From: Pyrrhosoma nymphula
Lineage: Eukaryota; Arthropoda; Insecta; Odonata; Coenagrionidae
Direction: 5' to 3'
NCBI GenBank assembly: GCA_963573305.1
Contig: OY754327.1
Coordinates: forward strand, 187,248,386 to 187,312,385
DNA length: 64,000 bases
Below are positions 1 to 11,483 of this stretch, one piece after another; position 1 is the first letter of the stretch; every line of letters begins with the position of its first letter. The notes below the pieces were generated by a model. The model worked only from the letters and a program-made list of their open reading frames with translations, did no database searches and was not told the DNA's origin. The position numbers were made by a program, and so were the translations under genes.

Positions 1-1205
1 GATAAAGGAATATTCGGATAAAGCTATGACTAGTGAAGCGTGTTTTCGCATGATTAGTCTAGATATGTTCATGCTTTAGTAATACATTGTGTGGGAGTAG
101 AAAGAATTGTTGAGCTTATGCATACTTATTATAGAAATTTCTCAAATACTTAGCCTTCCTTTCCTGTCCTTCGAATGCGGTGTTGTAGTAAAATAAAATC
201 TGCCGTGTTGACGTGAAACTCGTGATTTCTCAGACTCGTAAGTAACCTTTCAGTCTCTAGTGGCTTCCACTTGTACCAAAAACGGCTTTTAGAGGTTGAG
301 ATTTAGACGATGATAGTCATCTTATATCCAACCCCCGTAAATTTCATTTTTCAGGAAAAATCGGAAGAAATCACTCGACTACAGCATTACTGGTAGTTCA
401 AAAAATGTTCAGGAAAGTGGCAGTGGCTTGCTCTCCCGTTCATTACATTACATTCAGGTTTCCTCTCGCGCTCATGTACTACGCTGCAGCCCTCTTTTTT
501 CCAAGGTCACCCGAGAAAAAAGGGACAATAGATAAGGGGCGCCACCAAGAGTGCATTGTCTGTCTGGGAAGCCCCAGGAAAATGGTTGGGCTTGCGGTCG
601 CTTTTTGACCCTGCTTGATGCCTGTCATAATACGGCCATAATTTCTTCACTCAAGTGGGACAGCGGACCCTTATGAATGGAAAAGATCTTCTGTGGAAAA
701 GAATGCCTTCATCCTCATTGCTTTACGACCTCATGTGCTTGTTTTGCGGTAATCTTTGAAAGCAAAGAATACGCACATATGGAAAAGGCATATTTTCCCT
801 CACACGTGCATTTAGCAAGACTTTGAGCAGGAAGACTCCACCTTTGTTATTATTTCCCCTGATTTCCATCTTTCTCGGTACCCCTCCCTTCTCTCTAAAT
901 CTCACCGATTTGTCTTATCCTCTTCGGGAAGGTACTGTATACAAGCTTATGTCAATATCTCCGTGGATATTCCTAATGTACCCCTGAAATTCTTTTACCT
1001 TTATCAAAGGGTGTCGACATAAAATCATTTCAATTTATCCTAAATTTTCAACGGAGACAAACGTTAGTTCTTCACTCTCCTCCTGAGCATTCACATCTAG
1101 TGTCCCTTCTCCATCAGCATTTCACAGAAATCCGTTTTTATGTGATTAGATGTCGAGAGCAATTTTTGGTTTCCTCAGTTTTTTTTACTGTTTTGCTTTA
1201 TTCAT
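1..1205. other. unassigned intergenic DNA
   Basis: I see no supportable gene here. The open frames at 405-608 and 723-905 are short, lack splice or family support and have no recognisable motif. The sequence is of mixed composition without an obvious tandem repeat. It may hold the degraded left flank of the piggyBac relic that follows. Confidence 0.4.
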
Positions 1206-1209
1206 TCTG

Positions 1210-2150
1210 CAACAGAAAGTGAGAGTGAAAGGGTGTTGAGGTGGAAAAAGGAAATTTAGAAACTTCGGGATCTGAATCGAGCTTCTCCGAGCACACCATA
1301 TCAGATGCCGAGTGCGAAGGTGAGCCTATTGAAGACGACCAATGAAGAGAAATGAAAAGTAGCGAAACTCCCCCTCCTGCACTCGCAAGGTTCAATTTTG
1401 AAAGTGCTTCATCACTCAATTTTGAAGTTCAAGAAGATGGTGGTGTACTCCAGTTTTTTCAACTGTTCTTCGGCAATGAAATTATATAACTAATTACTGA
1501 TGACACAAATTGGTATACTAATCAGTGTCTTCGTGAAAAACGCTCTGGTTCCAGAGAACAATGGCGTGAAGTGAATGCTCCCGAAATACGAGTTTTCTTG
1601 GCGCTAATAATGCTGCAGAGCATTGTGAAAAATCCTGAAAAGGAGCATTTTTGGACCACACAGTGTATTCTGTGTACGCCATTTTTTTGGGAAACGATGT
1701 CATATCACCAATTTACAAAAAAATCTGTAATATTTACACTTCACAAAAATGAGGAATATGTCGCAGAAATATGTACTAATCCAAAACTGAATAAGATTTG
1801 AAAAATCTACCAAATGTGGAACAGGTGGAAGGAAGTCATATTTGAATAATAAACTTGACATCGAAAAAAATTATTGAGGAGTACATCCCCAATTTTTGGC
1901 TCCTGAAGTGGGTAGGCCACCCGCAACACCTCACCCTCTCCGCACCTTAGAAATGTACTTTCCTGAGCTGATCCTAGCCACTAATACGAAGGAAAGTCCA
2001 ACAGGCTAGTGCTTTTTATGTACTAGAAATAGAGATGTGCACGGGAAAATTATTCGAAGGGAAAGCAGATATTTTGGCCCTGATTGCAATGTAACTCTTT
2101 GGTTGTAACGCTGTCTCTCACCATGTTTTAGGACTTACCACACAAAAAAA
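1210..2150 (+). pseudogene. piggyBac-type transposase relic
   Basis: A piggyBac (DDE_Tnp_1_7) transposase relic broken by stops and frameshifts. An acidic Ser/Glu-rich leader (about 1210-1440) is followed by the N-terminal core around 1450-1800: VLQFFQLFFGNEII, then TNWYTNQ, then EIRVFLALIMLQSIVKN and the FWTTQ segment. These match the piggyBac pattern in which an eTN.Ya motif precedes the first conserved helices. The catalytic middle is missing. The C-terminal cysteine-rich finger survives at about 2000-2149 with CFLC, then C-N-V-T-L, C-L-S-P-C-F and R-T-Y-H, which is the family's terminal RING/PHD-like zinc module. The family performs cut-and-paste transposition at TTAA. This copy is dead and internally deleted. 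Family assignment is firm; the ends were not located. Confidence 0.8.
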
Positions 2151-2860
2151 TCTGAAAATAATTAAAATTTGTACTAATCGATTTGGATATATGTTAGGGT
2201 TGTAGAATTTTCAATAAAAATATAGATATTTTGGCTTAAATACTTGTTCTAGCTGAGGTAGAAGTGACTCTCTCTCACTTTAGACAATTGATTACAATAA
2301 GGGTTTAAATTGAAATTATAAATAAATAAAAGCTCAATGCTCAAAATAAACTTTTTTCTCATCATTATAACATTTAAATAATTAAAAAATGCAATAAAAA
2401 AATATGATCTTTTTTGGAACCATTTCCTCAAAAAAATGTGTCAGGGAAGGGGTTAAGACAAAAACTGCTAATGTAAAAAATACATTTATCCACTTATAGT
2501 TTTTGTCCATTTGGCTGTGCATTATTCAAAAAATAAATAAATCAGCGACTCTCTTGACTCCAATTATTGTTAAATCATTTAATAGAGGTTATTTTCATCT
2601 CAAATCATGCAGGTCAACATGAAATTGGCCAGGCAAGCAGGACCAAATTCTCTGAGAGAAATATGTATGTAAAACAAACCTTAAAAAAAAAAGTTTCAAA
2701 AAGATTTTTGTGATGCAAAAGAGAGGTATTAGATACATAGTTAAAATACCGGCATGAAAATCCTGTAAACCTCACTTTAAGAGTTTAAAATCCTAACGCT
2801 GCTAAGCTTGTAAATTTATCACCCATGTATTTACATTTTAGATAATAAGAGTGAGTTCAC
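2151..2860. other. AT-rich unassigned DNA
   Basis: AT-rich sequence after the piggyBac relic with no supportable gene. It may include the 3' untranslated part of that element. A GGGGTTAAG string near 2449 could be a decayed TTAA-flanked end, but no matching left end was found. Confidence 0.3.
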
Positions 2861-2867
2861 AATAAAT

Positions 2868-3225
2868 GCCCAAATACAAGGGCATAACACTCGGCAGAGA
2901 GTGGATGTGCACATGCTTCATCACACTACATCAATATATAATAAGAGTCCCTTCCATGTAGCCATTAAAGTTTTTAATCATTTACCTTCTGTCATTAAAA
3001 ATTCCACTTCTAGAGCATCCTTTAAAAGAAAGCTTAAAGACTTTCTGCTAAAGAAGGTCTACTACAATGTACAAGACTTTCTGGAAGAGTCTTTTGGACC
3101 TTAATCTCTTTCTCTGTATACATTTTTGTATTCCTCTGTTGTGTTGGGCCATTTTTTCTTTTACTTGTCCCACATTTTACTCTTTTAAAATATCAGGATC
3201 AATAAATATATTATTATTATTAAAA
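2868..3225 (+). mobile_element. 3' end of a non-LTR retrotransposon (jockey/CR1-like ORF2 tail)
   Basis: The reading frame at 2868-3104 encodes the last ~70 residues of a LINE ORF2. It contains TTSIYNKSPFHVAIKVFNHL and then KNSTSRASFKRKLKDFLL, ending in YYNVQDFLEE. The pattern 'YN.LP..IK....FK..LK.FLL...FY...EF' is typical of the C-terminus of arthropod jockey/CR1-group reverse transcriptases. After the stop, a short 3' UTR ends in an AATAAATATATTATTATTATT-like tail at about 3225, as expected for target-primed insertion. The copy is severely 5' truncated, so no RT domain remains. Confidence 0.7.
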
Positions 3226-3521
3226 AATATAAAATAATCTGTTATTTTTATTTATTTTTCACCTAGTTACGGCTATTCATAGAAATGCTTTGAAATGGTA
3301 ATTTTTTCAGTAAGGAGAAAAATGGTTAATGTTCAAATGTCTCTAATTTGGTCAATAATGAACAAAAATTGTGGAATATTTGTTTTAAAGTGTTTTCTTA
3401 CAAGATGAATAATACATAAGGGGTCGTGCATAAACTATTTTACAGTTTTCAGTGATCTTTTTACACCCCCCCCTTTGTTGACAATGTTAGTTTTGCGAAA
3501 TTCACAGTGAAAAAATCATTT

Positions 3522-3591
3522 GCCTGGACTGAGATTCGAACCCAGACCCCTAATTTCGCGCCGAGTGCTCTACCAGTTAAGCTACCCAGGC
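3522..3591 (-). repeat. tRNA-like segment, copy 1
   Basis: Read on the minus strand this 70-nt piece begins GCCTGGGTAGCTTAACTGG and ends with a T-arm GGGTTCGAATCTC and CCAGGC, so acceptor, D-arm and T-arm all pair. The anticodon loop would be CGCGAAA, with G instead of the universal U33. I therefore read it as a tRNA-derived SINE head or tRNA pseudogene, not a working tRNA. Confidence 0.55.
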
Positions 3592-3844
3592 ATCATCTCT
3601 CACTGTGAATTTTATGGAGGCTTTAAGGAGCGAGATGTCTTCACAGGTACTATGCATACAAGGCCAAAGTACCCGTGTGTGAACGCTAAGCGCTACTGTC
3701 CACGAGGTAAAGCCAAACTTTAAACACAAAGGTGTTTACTTTGACTAATTCAAAGAACTGCGGAACTAGCCACGCAGTAACTTTAACGGAGTCACCCGCT
3801 AGTGGACACACAATTTTGTGAAATTCACAGTGAAAAAATCATTC

Positions 3845-3888
3845 GCCTGGACTCTGATTCAAACTCGGATTCGACCAGTTAAGCTACT
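3845..3888 (-). repeat. tRNA-like segment, copy 2 (deleted)
   Basis: A shortened copy of the same tRNA-like sequence. The GCCTGG acceptor and the GCTTAACTGGT D-arm remain, but the anticodon region is lost. It sits directly beside the inverted copy 3. Confidence 0.5.
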
Positions 3889-3952
3889 CTACAGTGCCTG
3901 TGATGACACCTCACTCCTTAAAGCCTCCATAAAATTCACAGTGAGAAATGAC

Positions 3953-4024
3953 GCCTGAGTAGCTTAACTGGTAGAGCACTCGGCGCGAAATTGGGGGGGT
4001 CTGGGTTCGAGTCCCAGTCCAGGC
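3953..4024 (+). repeat. tRNA-like segment, copy 3
   Basis: The plus-strand counterpart of copy 1: GCCTGAGTAGCTTAACTGG at the start, then a poly-G variable region, GGGTTCGAGTCCC T-arm and a CCAGGC end. A- and B-box-like sequences are present, so pol III recognition is conceivable, but the anticodon loop is non-canonical (CGCGAAA). Confidence 0.55.
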
Positions 4025-4559
4025 GAATGATTTTTACACTGTGGATTTCACACAATTGTGTCTCCACTAGCGGGCGACTCCGCTCAAGTTACTGCGCGGC
4101 TAGTTCCGCAGTTCTCTGAATTTGACAACCTTAGTATTTTTCCCAACCCCCGACATATAACGTTCTCTCTACAAATGAAACTTTCAATTCAAAAATATCG
4201 ACTGGCATGTATCATTACCAACAGCTGCCCACAAGGAGGGGATTGACGTCAACCTAAGCCCCTTCCCCTCCCCCCCTCTCTTTATCCTCACCAATCCAAA
4301 CCTTCCCCCTCTCCATCGCATGGTACGTATATGTATAAGCTTACAGCTTAACATTTTCTGTTCCTTGAACATGACGATTATTCGCTGAAACCATGGTCGG
4401 TAATAAATTTAGTGTGGAACTGACAAAGTTATTTCTGTTGTATTTCATAATGACGTGGTTCCATCAAGTAAGGCCTGAGTCAATCTCTTATATTCAATGC
4501 TGCATTACTCTCAGAGAGCCCATGAGGATTACAGAGGCTACTGGATAAATCTTGTGATG

Positions 4560-5098
4560 CAACAGAGAGAATGAAATCGAGGGTGAAAGTGTGTAAGAAC
4601 CAAGTAGTGGTTTTTGACAAAAGGAGAATGGGGGAATAATTGGGTAATGAGGGCGAATGATGAAGTAAATGAACAATTACACAATTTTGTGCATACTGGC
4701 CAAGTGTTTGCGAGAGATGGAAGGATAGATGAAGAGACTATAAGGCATGCAAATGTCAGTAGGAAATTTGTAGGTAGTAGTATGAGGAGCACATGTAGGA
4801 ATAAGTGTTTGTATGTACAGAGAAGCAAAAATTGCAGCGTGCATAAGTGTTCTCCTCCTGACATAATTATATGGCAGTGAAACCTGGGTATGTCACGATA
4901 AGCATAAGAGTAGGCTGAATGCAGTGGGAACGGGGTACCCGAGGAGTGTTTCTAGTAGAATTAGGATGGATACGGTTAAAAATCCAAGAGTGATGAAAGA
5001 ATGTGGGCTCTGGATTTTTCAGTTAATGCACATATATGAAAGGAGTGTGCTTCGTTGGTTTGGCCATGGTGAGAGAATGAGAGAGTCAAATAGCAGAT
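4560..5098 (+). pseudogene. LINE ORF2 C-terminal relic (same family as the 12.7-15.8 kb LINE)
   Basis: Translated pieces on the plus strand match the C-terminal part of the non-LTR ORF2 often mislabelled 'craniofacial development protein 2-like'. Visible pieces are SRLNAV near 4908, then RIRMDTVKNPRVMKECG, and finally YERSVLRWFGHGERM around 5035-5080. This is the 'SVLRWFGHVERM' signature found after the reverse transcriptase. The frame is interrupted repeatedly, and upstream coding is only faint. The copy is non-functional. Confidence 0.6.
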
Positions 5099-5600
5099 AA
5101 CAGATACACATACATATATGATAAATAAATAATACTTTATTCTTTGTCAGCAAATACACTGCATGGATTCATCATTAAATGATTTATAGGTCATACATAA
5201 ATACTATAGGACACAAAATTAGGGAAAGAAAATCTACAAGTACATGTAGACAGTGGTTACTATGTACTATATGAATAAATACGGAAAAATTAGAATAACA
5301 AAAGATAAAGTATATATTGAATGCTTATAGTTGTCCAAAGATCTCTTCTACTGAGCAAAGTGATTTTTATAAAGGATTAGTTTTATCAAACATTTAGTCT
5401 TCCCCACAGTTTTCAATGAAGTCTGAAGTTATTGAACACTACCACCCCAAACTGGTGTAGTCCCTTGTCATTGGTTTCCAGTATCCATGGGAGGACATGG
5501 ATAATGGACATGTTTTAATTTGAGTATTACAGTTGTGAATATCAACATTTAATGTTAACTTATTCAGGTGCCCTTTTTCAATTAATATTGATTCAAAAAT
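5099..5600. other. unassigned DNA, possibly LINE 3' UTR
   Basis: A GATAAATAAATAATACTTTA string follows the LINE relic and probably belongs to a retroelement 3' end. The rest is AT-rich with no supportable gene. Confidence 0.3.
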
Positions 5601-5603
5601 GTA

Positions 5604-6046
5604 CAGTTCAACCGTGTTAACCTGGCCGATGACAACTCGCAAGAGGGAAAATAAGTGGAGTAGAGGGGGAATATTGGAGGGATATCTGCCCGCCATACGT
5701 CATGCGCAGTAAGCGATTTTGGTTCTGACTAGTCCAAGTTCTTACAATTTTGCCCATCAAGGGGTAGGGTTTTAAAGCCTCACGTGGTTTACCTAGAGCT
5801 TCTCTGACAGTGTTCTTGCCTTGGCTGACCTGGACAATATGCGGGCATAAACAAGTCAGCCCATTCAATTTCAGATTTGAAGGGGAATTGTCCTCCCTAC
5901 TTTCCCCCATCCCTTTCCACTGTGGGAAAACTGTTTGTGCATGGCTCCCTTCTCCGTAAGCGCTGCTTCCCCTATTTTCTGTGTTGGACTAGGCCCACTT
6001 GCGCAGTAGACTGACGAGTGTTGGCCAAGTTATCAGGAATGAACTG
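5604..6046. mobile_element. TA-flanked MITE-like element (pogo/mariner-type ends)
   Basis: The left end CAGTTCAACCGTGTTAACCT is matched in inverted orientation by the right end, whose complement starts CAGTTCATTCCTGATAACTT and continues into a shared GGCCaA..CTCG stretch. Each end is bordered by TA (5602-5603 and 6047-6048), the target of Tc1/mariner/pogo elements. The 443-bp interior has no transposase. It separates two fragments of LINE sequence. The ends are diverged, so the call is moderate. Confidence 0.45.
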
Positions 6047-6054
6047 TATGAATG

Positions 6055-6235
6055 TGGCAGGGTCATAATTTTAAGAGTTGGGAAACTCAGGATGCCATTG
6101 CAGTGATGAGGACAGTTATAGAAAGAAACGGAGTACAATCAGGATGTTTTTTCTTGCTTTGCTGATTTCAAAAAGGCGTTTTACAAAATTATTGAAATAA
6201 AACTAATGCAGATACTCTCAGGAAAATAGGAATAG
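6055..6235 (+). pseudogene. LINE reverse-transcriptase fragment
   Basis: Plus-strand pieces TQDAIAVMRTVIERN, and after a frameshift QDVFSCFADFKKAFYKI, match RT block 3 of the same LINE family: the conserved 'GTRDAI...IER....QDVF.CFVDFEKAFD' with the F-[AV]-D-F-x-K-A-F motif that carries the first catalytic Asp. The expected FD is FY here. Isolated and dead. Confidence 0.6.
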
Positions 6236-6239
6236 ACAG

Positions 6240-6470
6240 CAGTGGCATACAGCATTAATCACTTTGGCCAAGATCATGCCAGTCAAAACCTATTAGTTTC
6301 ACAACGAAGTGTTGAAACCCGGGTCGTGTTAATGAAATATTTAGTGGAGTTATCATATCTACAACGTTATCATAATTATTCCTTATTAGTTTCCATAAAA
6401 AAGAACATGCACAGGAAGGTTGACTGCAGAATATTAGCATCAAGGAAACCATAAAATGTATTATTATAAT
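6240..6470. repeat. dispersed repeat sharing a GAAACCCGGGTC block with 23.5 kb
   Basis: The segment around 6308-6352 contains TGAAACCCGGGTCG followed by AATGAAATATTTAGTGGA. Nearly the same block occurs at 23541-23582 (GAAACCCGGGTC, AGAAATAAATCAATTTAGTGGA). At 23.5 kb it is preceded by the hammerhead-like CTGAAGA half, which is decayed here. Confidence 0.45.
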
Positions 6471-7320
6471 AATGCATTACAATCCTAAATCATACATAGT
6501 CGAAATACGACAGACTACATTATACAGGATGATCTAAATAGCCATTCAATTAGCTCTTTGACAATTATGAAAGTTTTGTCTTGAATTAGATTTTCGTAGG
6601 ATATTTACCAACGCCAAAAAATCAAAGCTATCAGTGGTTATACTTCCTAACAAAATATCAATTGCTAGAATGTACCCAGACAGAGTGCTGGAATGTACAT
6701 TAATCATCACACACACTAAATTAGTTTTAACTGAAGGACACCCAGAATGCCTTCTGCAGCAGAAAATTTGATTTCTCAAGGGAAAATACATACAGATGGA
6801 AATAGCAATGGTGGGTATGAATGTGTATCATATATTATTTTTAAAACCAACCAACATATGGTTGGGCATTACAGAAAAATATGGTGGTGGGTATATGGTA
6901 TGACCTAAAGGGTCACTTTGTTTTCAGCATTAGAGGAGCAATAAAGCAAGATGCCTATTGTGTGTCATTGTGATTCCATTCGAAATTGAATCCAGATTCC
7001 ATTTGTTGACCCAGATTACATTTGCAGTTGTGCTCACTTCAAGCAGAAAAACTCAATTATCCCCACTCTAGCTTCCTCCATAAGATGATCGTGTCTTCTA
7101 TGAAAATCCCATTAATAAAATTACATAGGAGAGAATAAATATGAAGCTCACCCAATGGTAAAAATAGAAAAACACTCTGACTTGGTCCAAGAAGTAATTA
7201 CTTTCACCAGATGGTGAAGGAGACGACCCGGGTGAAATGTTTCACAAGAAATATAGCTTCACAAGGAAATATTGGGGTGAAGAGACAATGATTGTGTGCT
7301 ACAGATAGCATAAAATGGTG
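6471..7320. other. unassigned DNA
   Basis: No supportable gene. AT-rich sequence between two retroelement relics, possibly including decayed copia sequence toward its right end. Confidence 0.3.
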
Positions 7321-8990
7321 TAGGTCTACAGAATCAGTTACCAAATAATGCAATCGGCAAAGTTGCATATGAACTATGGAAAGGAAAGAAGACCAATTTA
7401 TATATCCAGGTGCTTGGTAGCAAGGCTTATGCTCACATATCTGTCATGTCTCCGCTCTCATTCACTAAAGGATTCTTCAGGATAAGGGGCGATCAAAATA
7501 ACGCATGCTCCGTACGGTTCTCAATCTTTATTTTCACCACCAGAAAAAACAGTACACTGCCATCTACATTTCAGCATAGCCAACATACGCATCCCCATTA
7601 CCAACATAACTCTGAAACACCACAATATCAAAGAAGAAGACCAAAATGGGATCCTCATGCTCAGGAAGGAATTATAGTGGGAGATAGTAAGTTTGCAGAA
7701 GGCTTTAGAATCTTATTGCCAAATACAAATAACGCCATCATAAATCGGACTGTTGAGATTTAATGAGACAATAAAGGCCACTAGGTATGGAACTTGTAAC
7801 AACATTCCAAAAGAAAAAAAAAGGGAAACATCAGATAGACAGGAGGAAAATCCAGTAAATACCAGAGGGTCCTCGAGATGCAATAATGGTGTAGAACCCA
7901 GAAGATTATCATGTACGATAAAACTTGAACAGCATGAATCAGAACCAAAGTCATGGGCAGACATGATGACCCTCCCAAAGCATGAGAAGAAACAGTGGAT
8001 TGAAGTTGCCGATGAGGAGATGAGATCTCATGAAGAGAATCGCATCTGGCGCTTTGAAGAACTCCCAAAAGGAAGAAGACCTATTGGTTGCAAATGGATT
8101 TTCAAAATGAAATGTCTCTCGACAGAATGTATAGAGAGACAAGGCCAGCTTAAGTACAAAAGGATACACAAAAATAAGGGGAATATTATGACGCAACATT
8201 TGCACCTGTGGTAGTAAGAACATTCAGAACCCTTATGAGGGTAGCAGCAGCACAAGGAATGAATACATGACATTTTGATGTCAAAACAGATTACATAAAT
8301 GGGGAACTTTAGGAGGAATTATACATGGAACAGCCAGAAGGGTATGTAAATAATCAAGACATAAATATGGTGTGTGAGCTAAGCTAGCTAAGAACTAAGC
8401 TAGAAAAAGGAACTTGGCTGTACATTCTCTGTAATACATATGAACTTGTAATATTGCATAAGGATAATTCAGTGATAGAATGTGTGAGGAAAAATTAATT
8501 TAAGTACTCTGAAGTGAAGGACCTTGCAGAATTTCATATTATTTAGGCATAGGGAAGAAGATATGGAAGGGAAGGAGATGGAAGCTATACCTTATCAATC
8601 AGAGAACTAAAATAAGGTATTTGTTAAATAAAATTAGGTCTGGAAGTATCGAAGTTTGTATCTACGTTGACGGATTATGAGTACGTACATAACGGAGAAG
8701 CTTATTCCCAAAAAAATAATAAACAGTATAGGGAAAATGTAGGCACACTGATCATCTCAACAAGTGCCAGACGTGACATATGGCAGCGGCAATGAGAATC
8801 TTATGTAGGAGAGTTAGCTGCCCGAGAAAAGGTGACCGTGAATCATTGATGAGTTTTGTATTACCTATATTAAGGGAACCCAAGAAATAAACCGCTTTAA
8901 ACCGCATAAAGTGGGAGGCAAGTTTTAAGTCGATGCAGACTGGGTGGAGGATAATAAATATCGCAAAGGGTGAATGAAGCTAACTTTCAA
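7320..8990 (+). pseudogene. Ty1/copia pol relic (integrase end, RT, RNase H)
   Basis: A decayed copia polyprotein readable in pieces. About 7325-7450 gives the integrase C-terminus (LQNQLPNNAIGKVAYELW..GKK then LGSKAYAHI). About 7630-7760 gives the GKRPKWDPHAQEGIIVG-type block ending VIINRTVEI-like. About 7930-8130 gives the start of RVT_2 (KQWIEVADEEMRSHEEN, GCKWIFKMK). About 8200-8340 gives the RT core (FAPVV, then DVKTDYINGEL and ELYMEQPEGYVN). About 8510-8660 gives the KDLAEFHIIL / IYVDGL-type segment, and near 8935 the RNase H start DADWVEDNKYRKG. Several frameshifts and stops; the YVDD region is not intact. LTRs were not found. Order and motifs are diagnostic of copia. Confidence 0.8.
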
Positions 8991-11250
8991 AGAAAACATA
9001 AGTCTGCGAACGAAACATTATGATATGCGGAAATTCCCATCGTTCAACTTCGCGTAGTATACTTTCAGATCTTGAATTGAGTATCGTGCGATCATCTTCC
9101 AGACTGGGCCCATAAACCATTTAAGAACTACGATCCTTTTTGATACTGCTTTATATCTTTTTAAGGTCACCTCAAGAACAACACATATGTTGAGAAAACA
9201 AGCTGTCGCTAACCAAAATAAAAACAATTCTGACGAATAGTATTCCCACAATGACCCACCACATATTAATTCAATTACACGTCACTGAAAGACACCACTG
9301 AAATCATATTGTATTACTAACTGAAATGAACTGGCAGGCAAAAGGAGAAACTAAGCCAAAATCGGCGAGGGCATCTAAGTGGACACACGGGAAGATTCAT
9401 AAATAAAACCACAGGGATTTCAAAGCGTTACTAATTCATTAAAAATAATCGCTGACGGTACTGGTCCTTAAGGTAATTGGGCTAACATTGAAGTACAATC
9501 CACGATTGATGGGGAAATCACAATAGAACGGGCACAAGGGCCGTTCCTAGATATAGGATGGCCCAAATAATCATCCCCGTTTTAATCTAATTTACTTTTC
9601 AAATACAAAACCACTTACCTTCCAAAGAATTAGAACGGTAATGCGTACATCAAGAGTCGGATCACATAGGCTATCGCCGATGATACTTCTCTTCAGCCGT
9701 CGCCGACCTCATGCACCACCTGAGCGATTTGTTTACGCTCCACAACCTCCACAACGATTCATTGGATTTGAAGGACTGGAAGGACTGGAATACCAGAATT
9801 TGAAAGTAGTCCGGTAGTTCGTTCAAAGGCCACGCGTGACTCTAGCATCGTTCCATGCAACCGTTAGCCAAGGCCATGTATTCGACTTCTAATGGGTCGG
9901 ATTAGCATGTATAAAACAAAAGAGCCACTCTTACTCTGGGACTCCGTGGGAAGCGTTTTTTTTTCAGGGAAGGAGTGAATGGAGCGAAAATTTTAAAATG
10001 AAACATTTTCTAGATTATCATTTATAAATTTTGAAAGGAAATTAAATTTTTGCTAAATATTTTCAGCCTGAATTACATATTAGCATGGAACAAAATTAGG
10101 ATACTTTCTTAATGAAAGTCCATTACGTTTCTCGATGATTATTTTTCCAGCTTTTAAAAAAATTTCTTTCGCTGGGAACCGAGTTTCCAACGACACAAAG
10201 CACTTTTTTTGGTATACCTACTTATCACAGAGCTCGGGTACAGTTTTTCTAGGGATAGGACATTTGAATTCACGAATCCCACGAATATTGAAAAATATTA
10301 GAGATTCCGAATCTTTGGGATTTTTTCGTGATTCGAGTCTTTCGATCCATACCTAAAAACGTTACACATTTTACTCAAAACTTTGAATCGGCGCTCTGCC
10401 GCGCTGTCAGCGCCAACGCCAACTCTTCACTTCTTCGTCTTCACCGCGTAGCTGGCTCTCCCTCTACGGTAGTCGACATCGGATACTTTCCTTCGGGTTC
10501 GCGTCACGTGATTGATGATGTTTTATCATCCCGTGTCGTAGATGTCCTGCAGCAGGTCCGGGTTTGCCTGTACTAGTCTGTTGGCTGCCCGGCAGGGAAG
10601 TCTGCGTAATCCGTGGAGCAGGGGTTCAACTTTAGCAACATGGTATACTGACGATACTGCTCTCGGCGTACCTAACGTGGGGGTACAGTTTTTCTAGGGA
10701 GCGGTGGAGCAGCAGTCGAAGCTTCCACCGCTCGAGCTGGGCGAAAGGTTCTAAGTTGTATTTAAGGTTATGTTTACAGTATTTGGAAAAATGTAGCAAT
10801 TCAGCCTGTTTTTTCAAACACGTTTTATTTTGTCCACTATGGAGTTCAAGGTAGAAAAAGAAGAAAAAAATATTTTTGAATTTTATTATTTATTTTAGGA
10901 AGCGGAACTTTTTAAATATTTAATCCTGCTGCCTGTAATCTTTTTAATCGCTTTTTTCTCTGTTTAGTCACTACTTTCTGTTGACTTTGAGGGCTCAGAA
11001 TACGCATTACAAAGCTGTTTTGCAGGGTGAATTTTTTCCGGGGGAGGACCACCCCCTCCCCTCATAACCTTCCCCCCGGACCCCAGATAGTCCTGACCCC
11101 CCCCCCCCCCCCCCCTGTTCCTATGTCGTTCCGCCGTACTTGGTGGTGATGGAAGAAGCACCTCTTACACGTTTCTTACCTTATCGTTCACCTGCTCTCG
11201 CAGCTGCTGCTCGCCACCGAGTTCGGCAGTTAAGGATTGTAGCAGTGAAG
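8991..11250. other. unassigned DNA with a 19-C run
   Basis: No supportable gene over 2.2 kb. The frames at 9018-9251, 10135-10356 and 10328-10576 show no family features. A GAATCCCACGAAT / GATTCCGAATC / GATTCGAGTC cluster near 10270-10345 is a local repeat. A C/G-rich patch at 11035-11115 ends in a run of 19 C residues (11097-11115). Confidence 0.4.
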
Positions 11251-11259
11251 GCATCCTTA

Positions 11260-11480
11260 AGCGGCGATTACACACAGGAGTTGATTCCTATCTGATCGAT
11301 TTATATCGAGTCGACTCCACTTGGAACCACAACTAGGATGGCGACTTCTCCGTCCAAGTATCGAATTCCGCCGCACTATCGATGGCGAACTCCTATAGGA
11401 GGAGTAGGTATGATACACGTCCTAGTTTCACCTTCTAAGTGGACTCGTATAGGAGTCAACTCCTGTGTGTAATCGCCGCT
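11260..11480. mobile_element. 221-bp MITE with perfect 25-bp terminal inverted repeats, TTA target duplication
   Basis: The first 25 bases (11260-11284, starting AGCGGCGATTACACACAGG) are the exact reverse complement of the last 25 (11456-11480). The element is flanked on both sides by TTA (11257-11259 and 11481-11483). A 3-bp TWA duplication with terminal repeats is characteristic of PIF/Harbinger-related (Tourist-like) MITEs. The interior is non-coding and rich in ACTCCTATA/GAGTCGACTC palindromic strings. The perfect ends suggest a recent insertion. Confidence 0.85.
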
Positions 11481-11483
11481 TTA

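Larger units (their letters stand above)
3495..4130. repeat. inverted, tRNA-like repeat cluster (fold-back SINE-type locus)
   Basis: Three tRNA-like segments lie in an imperfect inverted arrangement. The block 3590-3650 is the reverse complement of 3893-3951 (shared CACTGTGAATTTTATGGAGG core), and 3740-3828 is the reverse complement of 4040-4125 (shared GCTAGTTCCGCAGTTCT). Each tRNA-like piece is bordered by a GAAATTCACAGTG box or its complement. I infer a SINE-like family that has been duplicated and inverted. No coding frame is supported. Confidence 0.6.

Noticed and set aside
3522..4024. Functional tRNA genes
   Set aside because: The anticodon loop lacks U33, stems contain weak pairs, and copies are inverted and partly deleted.
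4538..4864. 108-residue minus-strand hydrophobic frame
   Set aside because: Antisense to a LINE relic; membrane-like composition is an artefact of T-rich antisense sequence.
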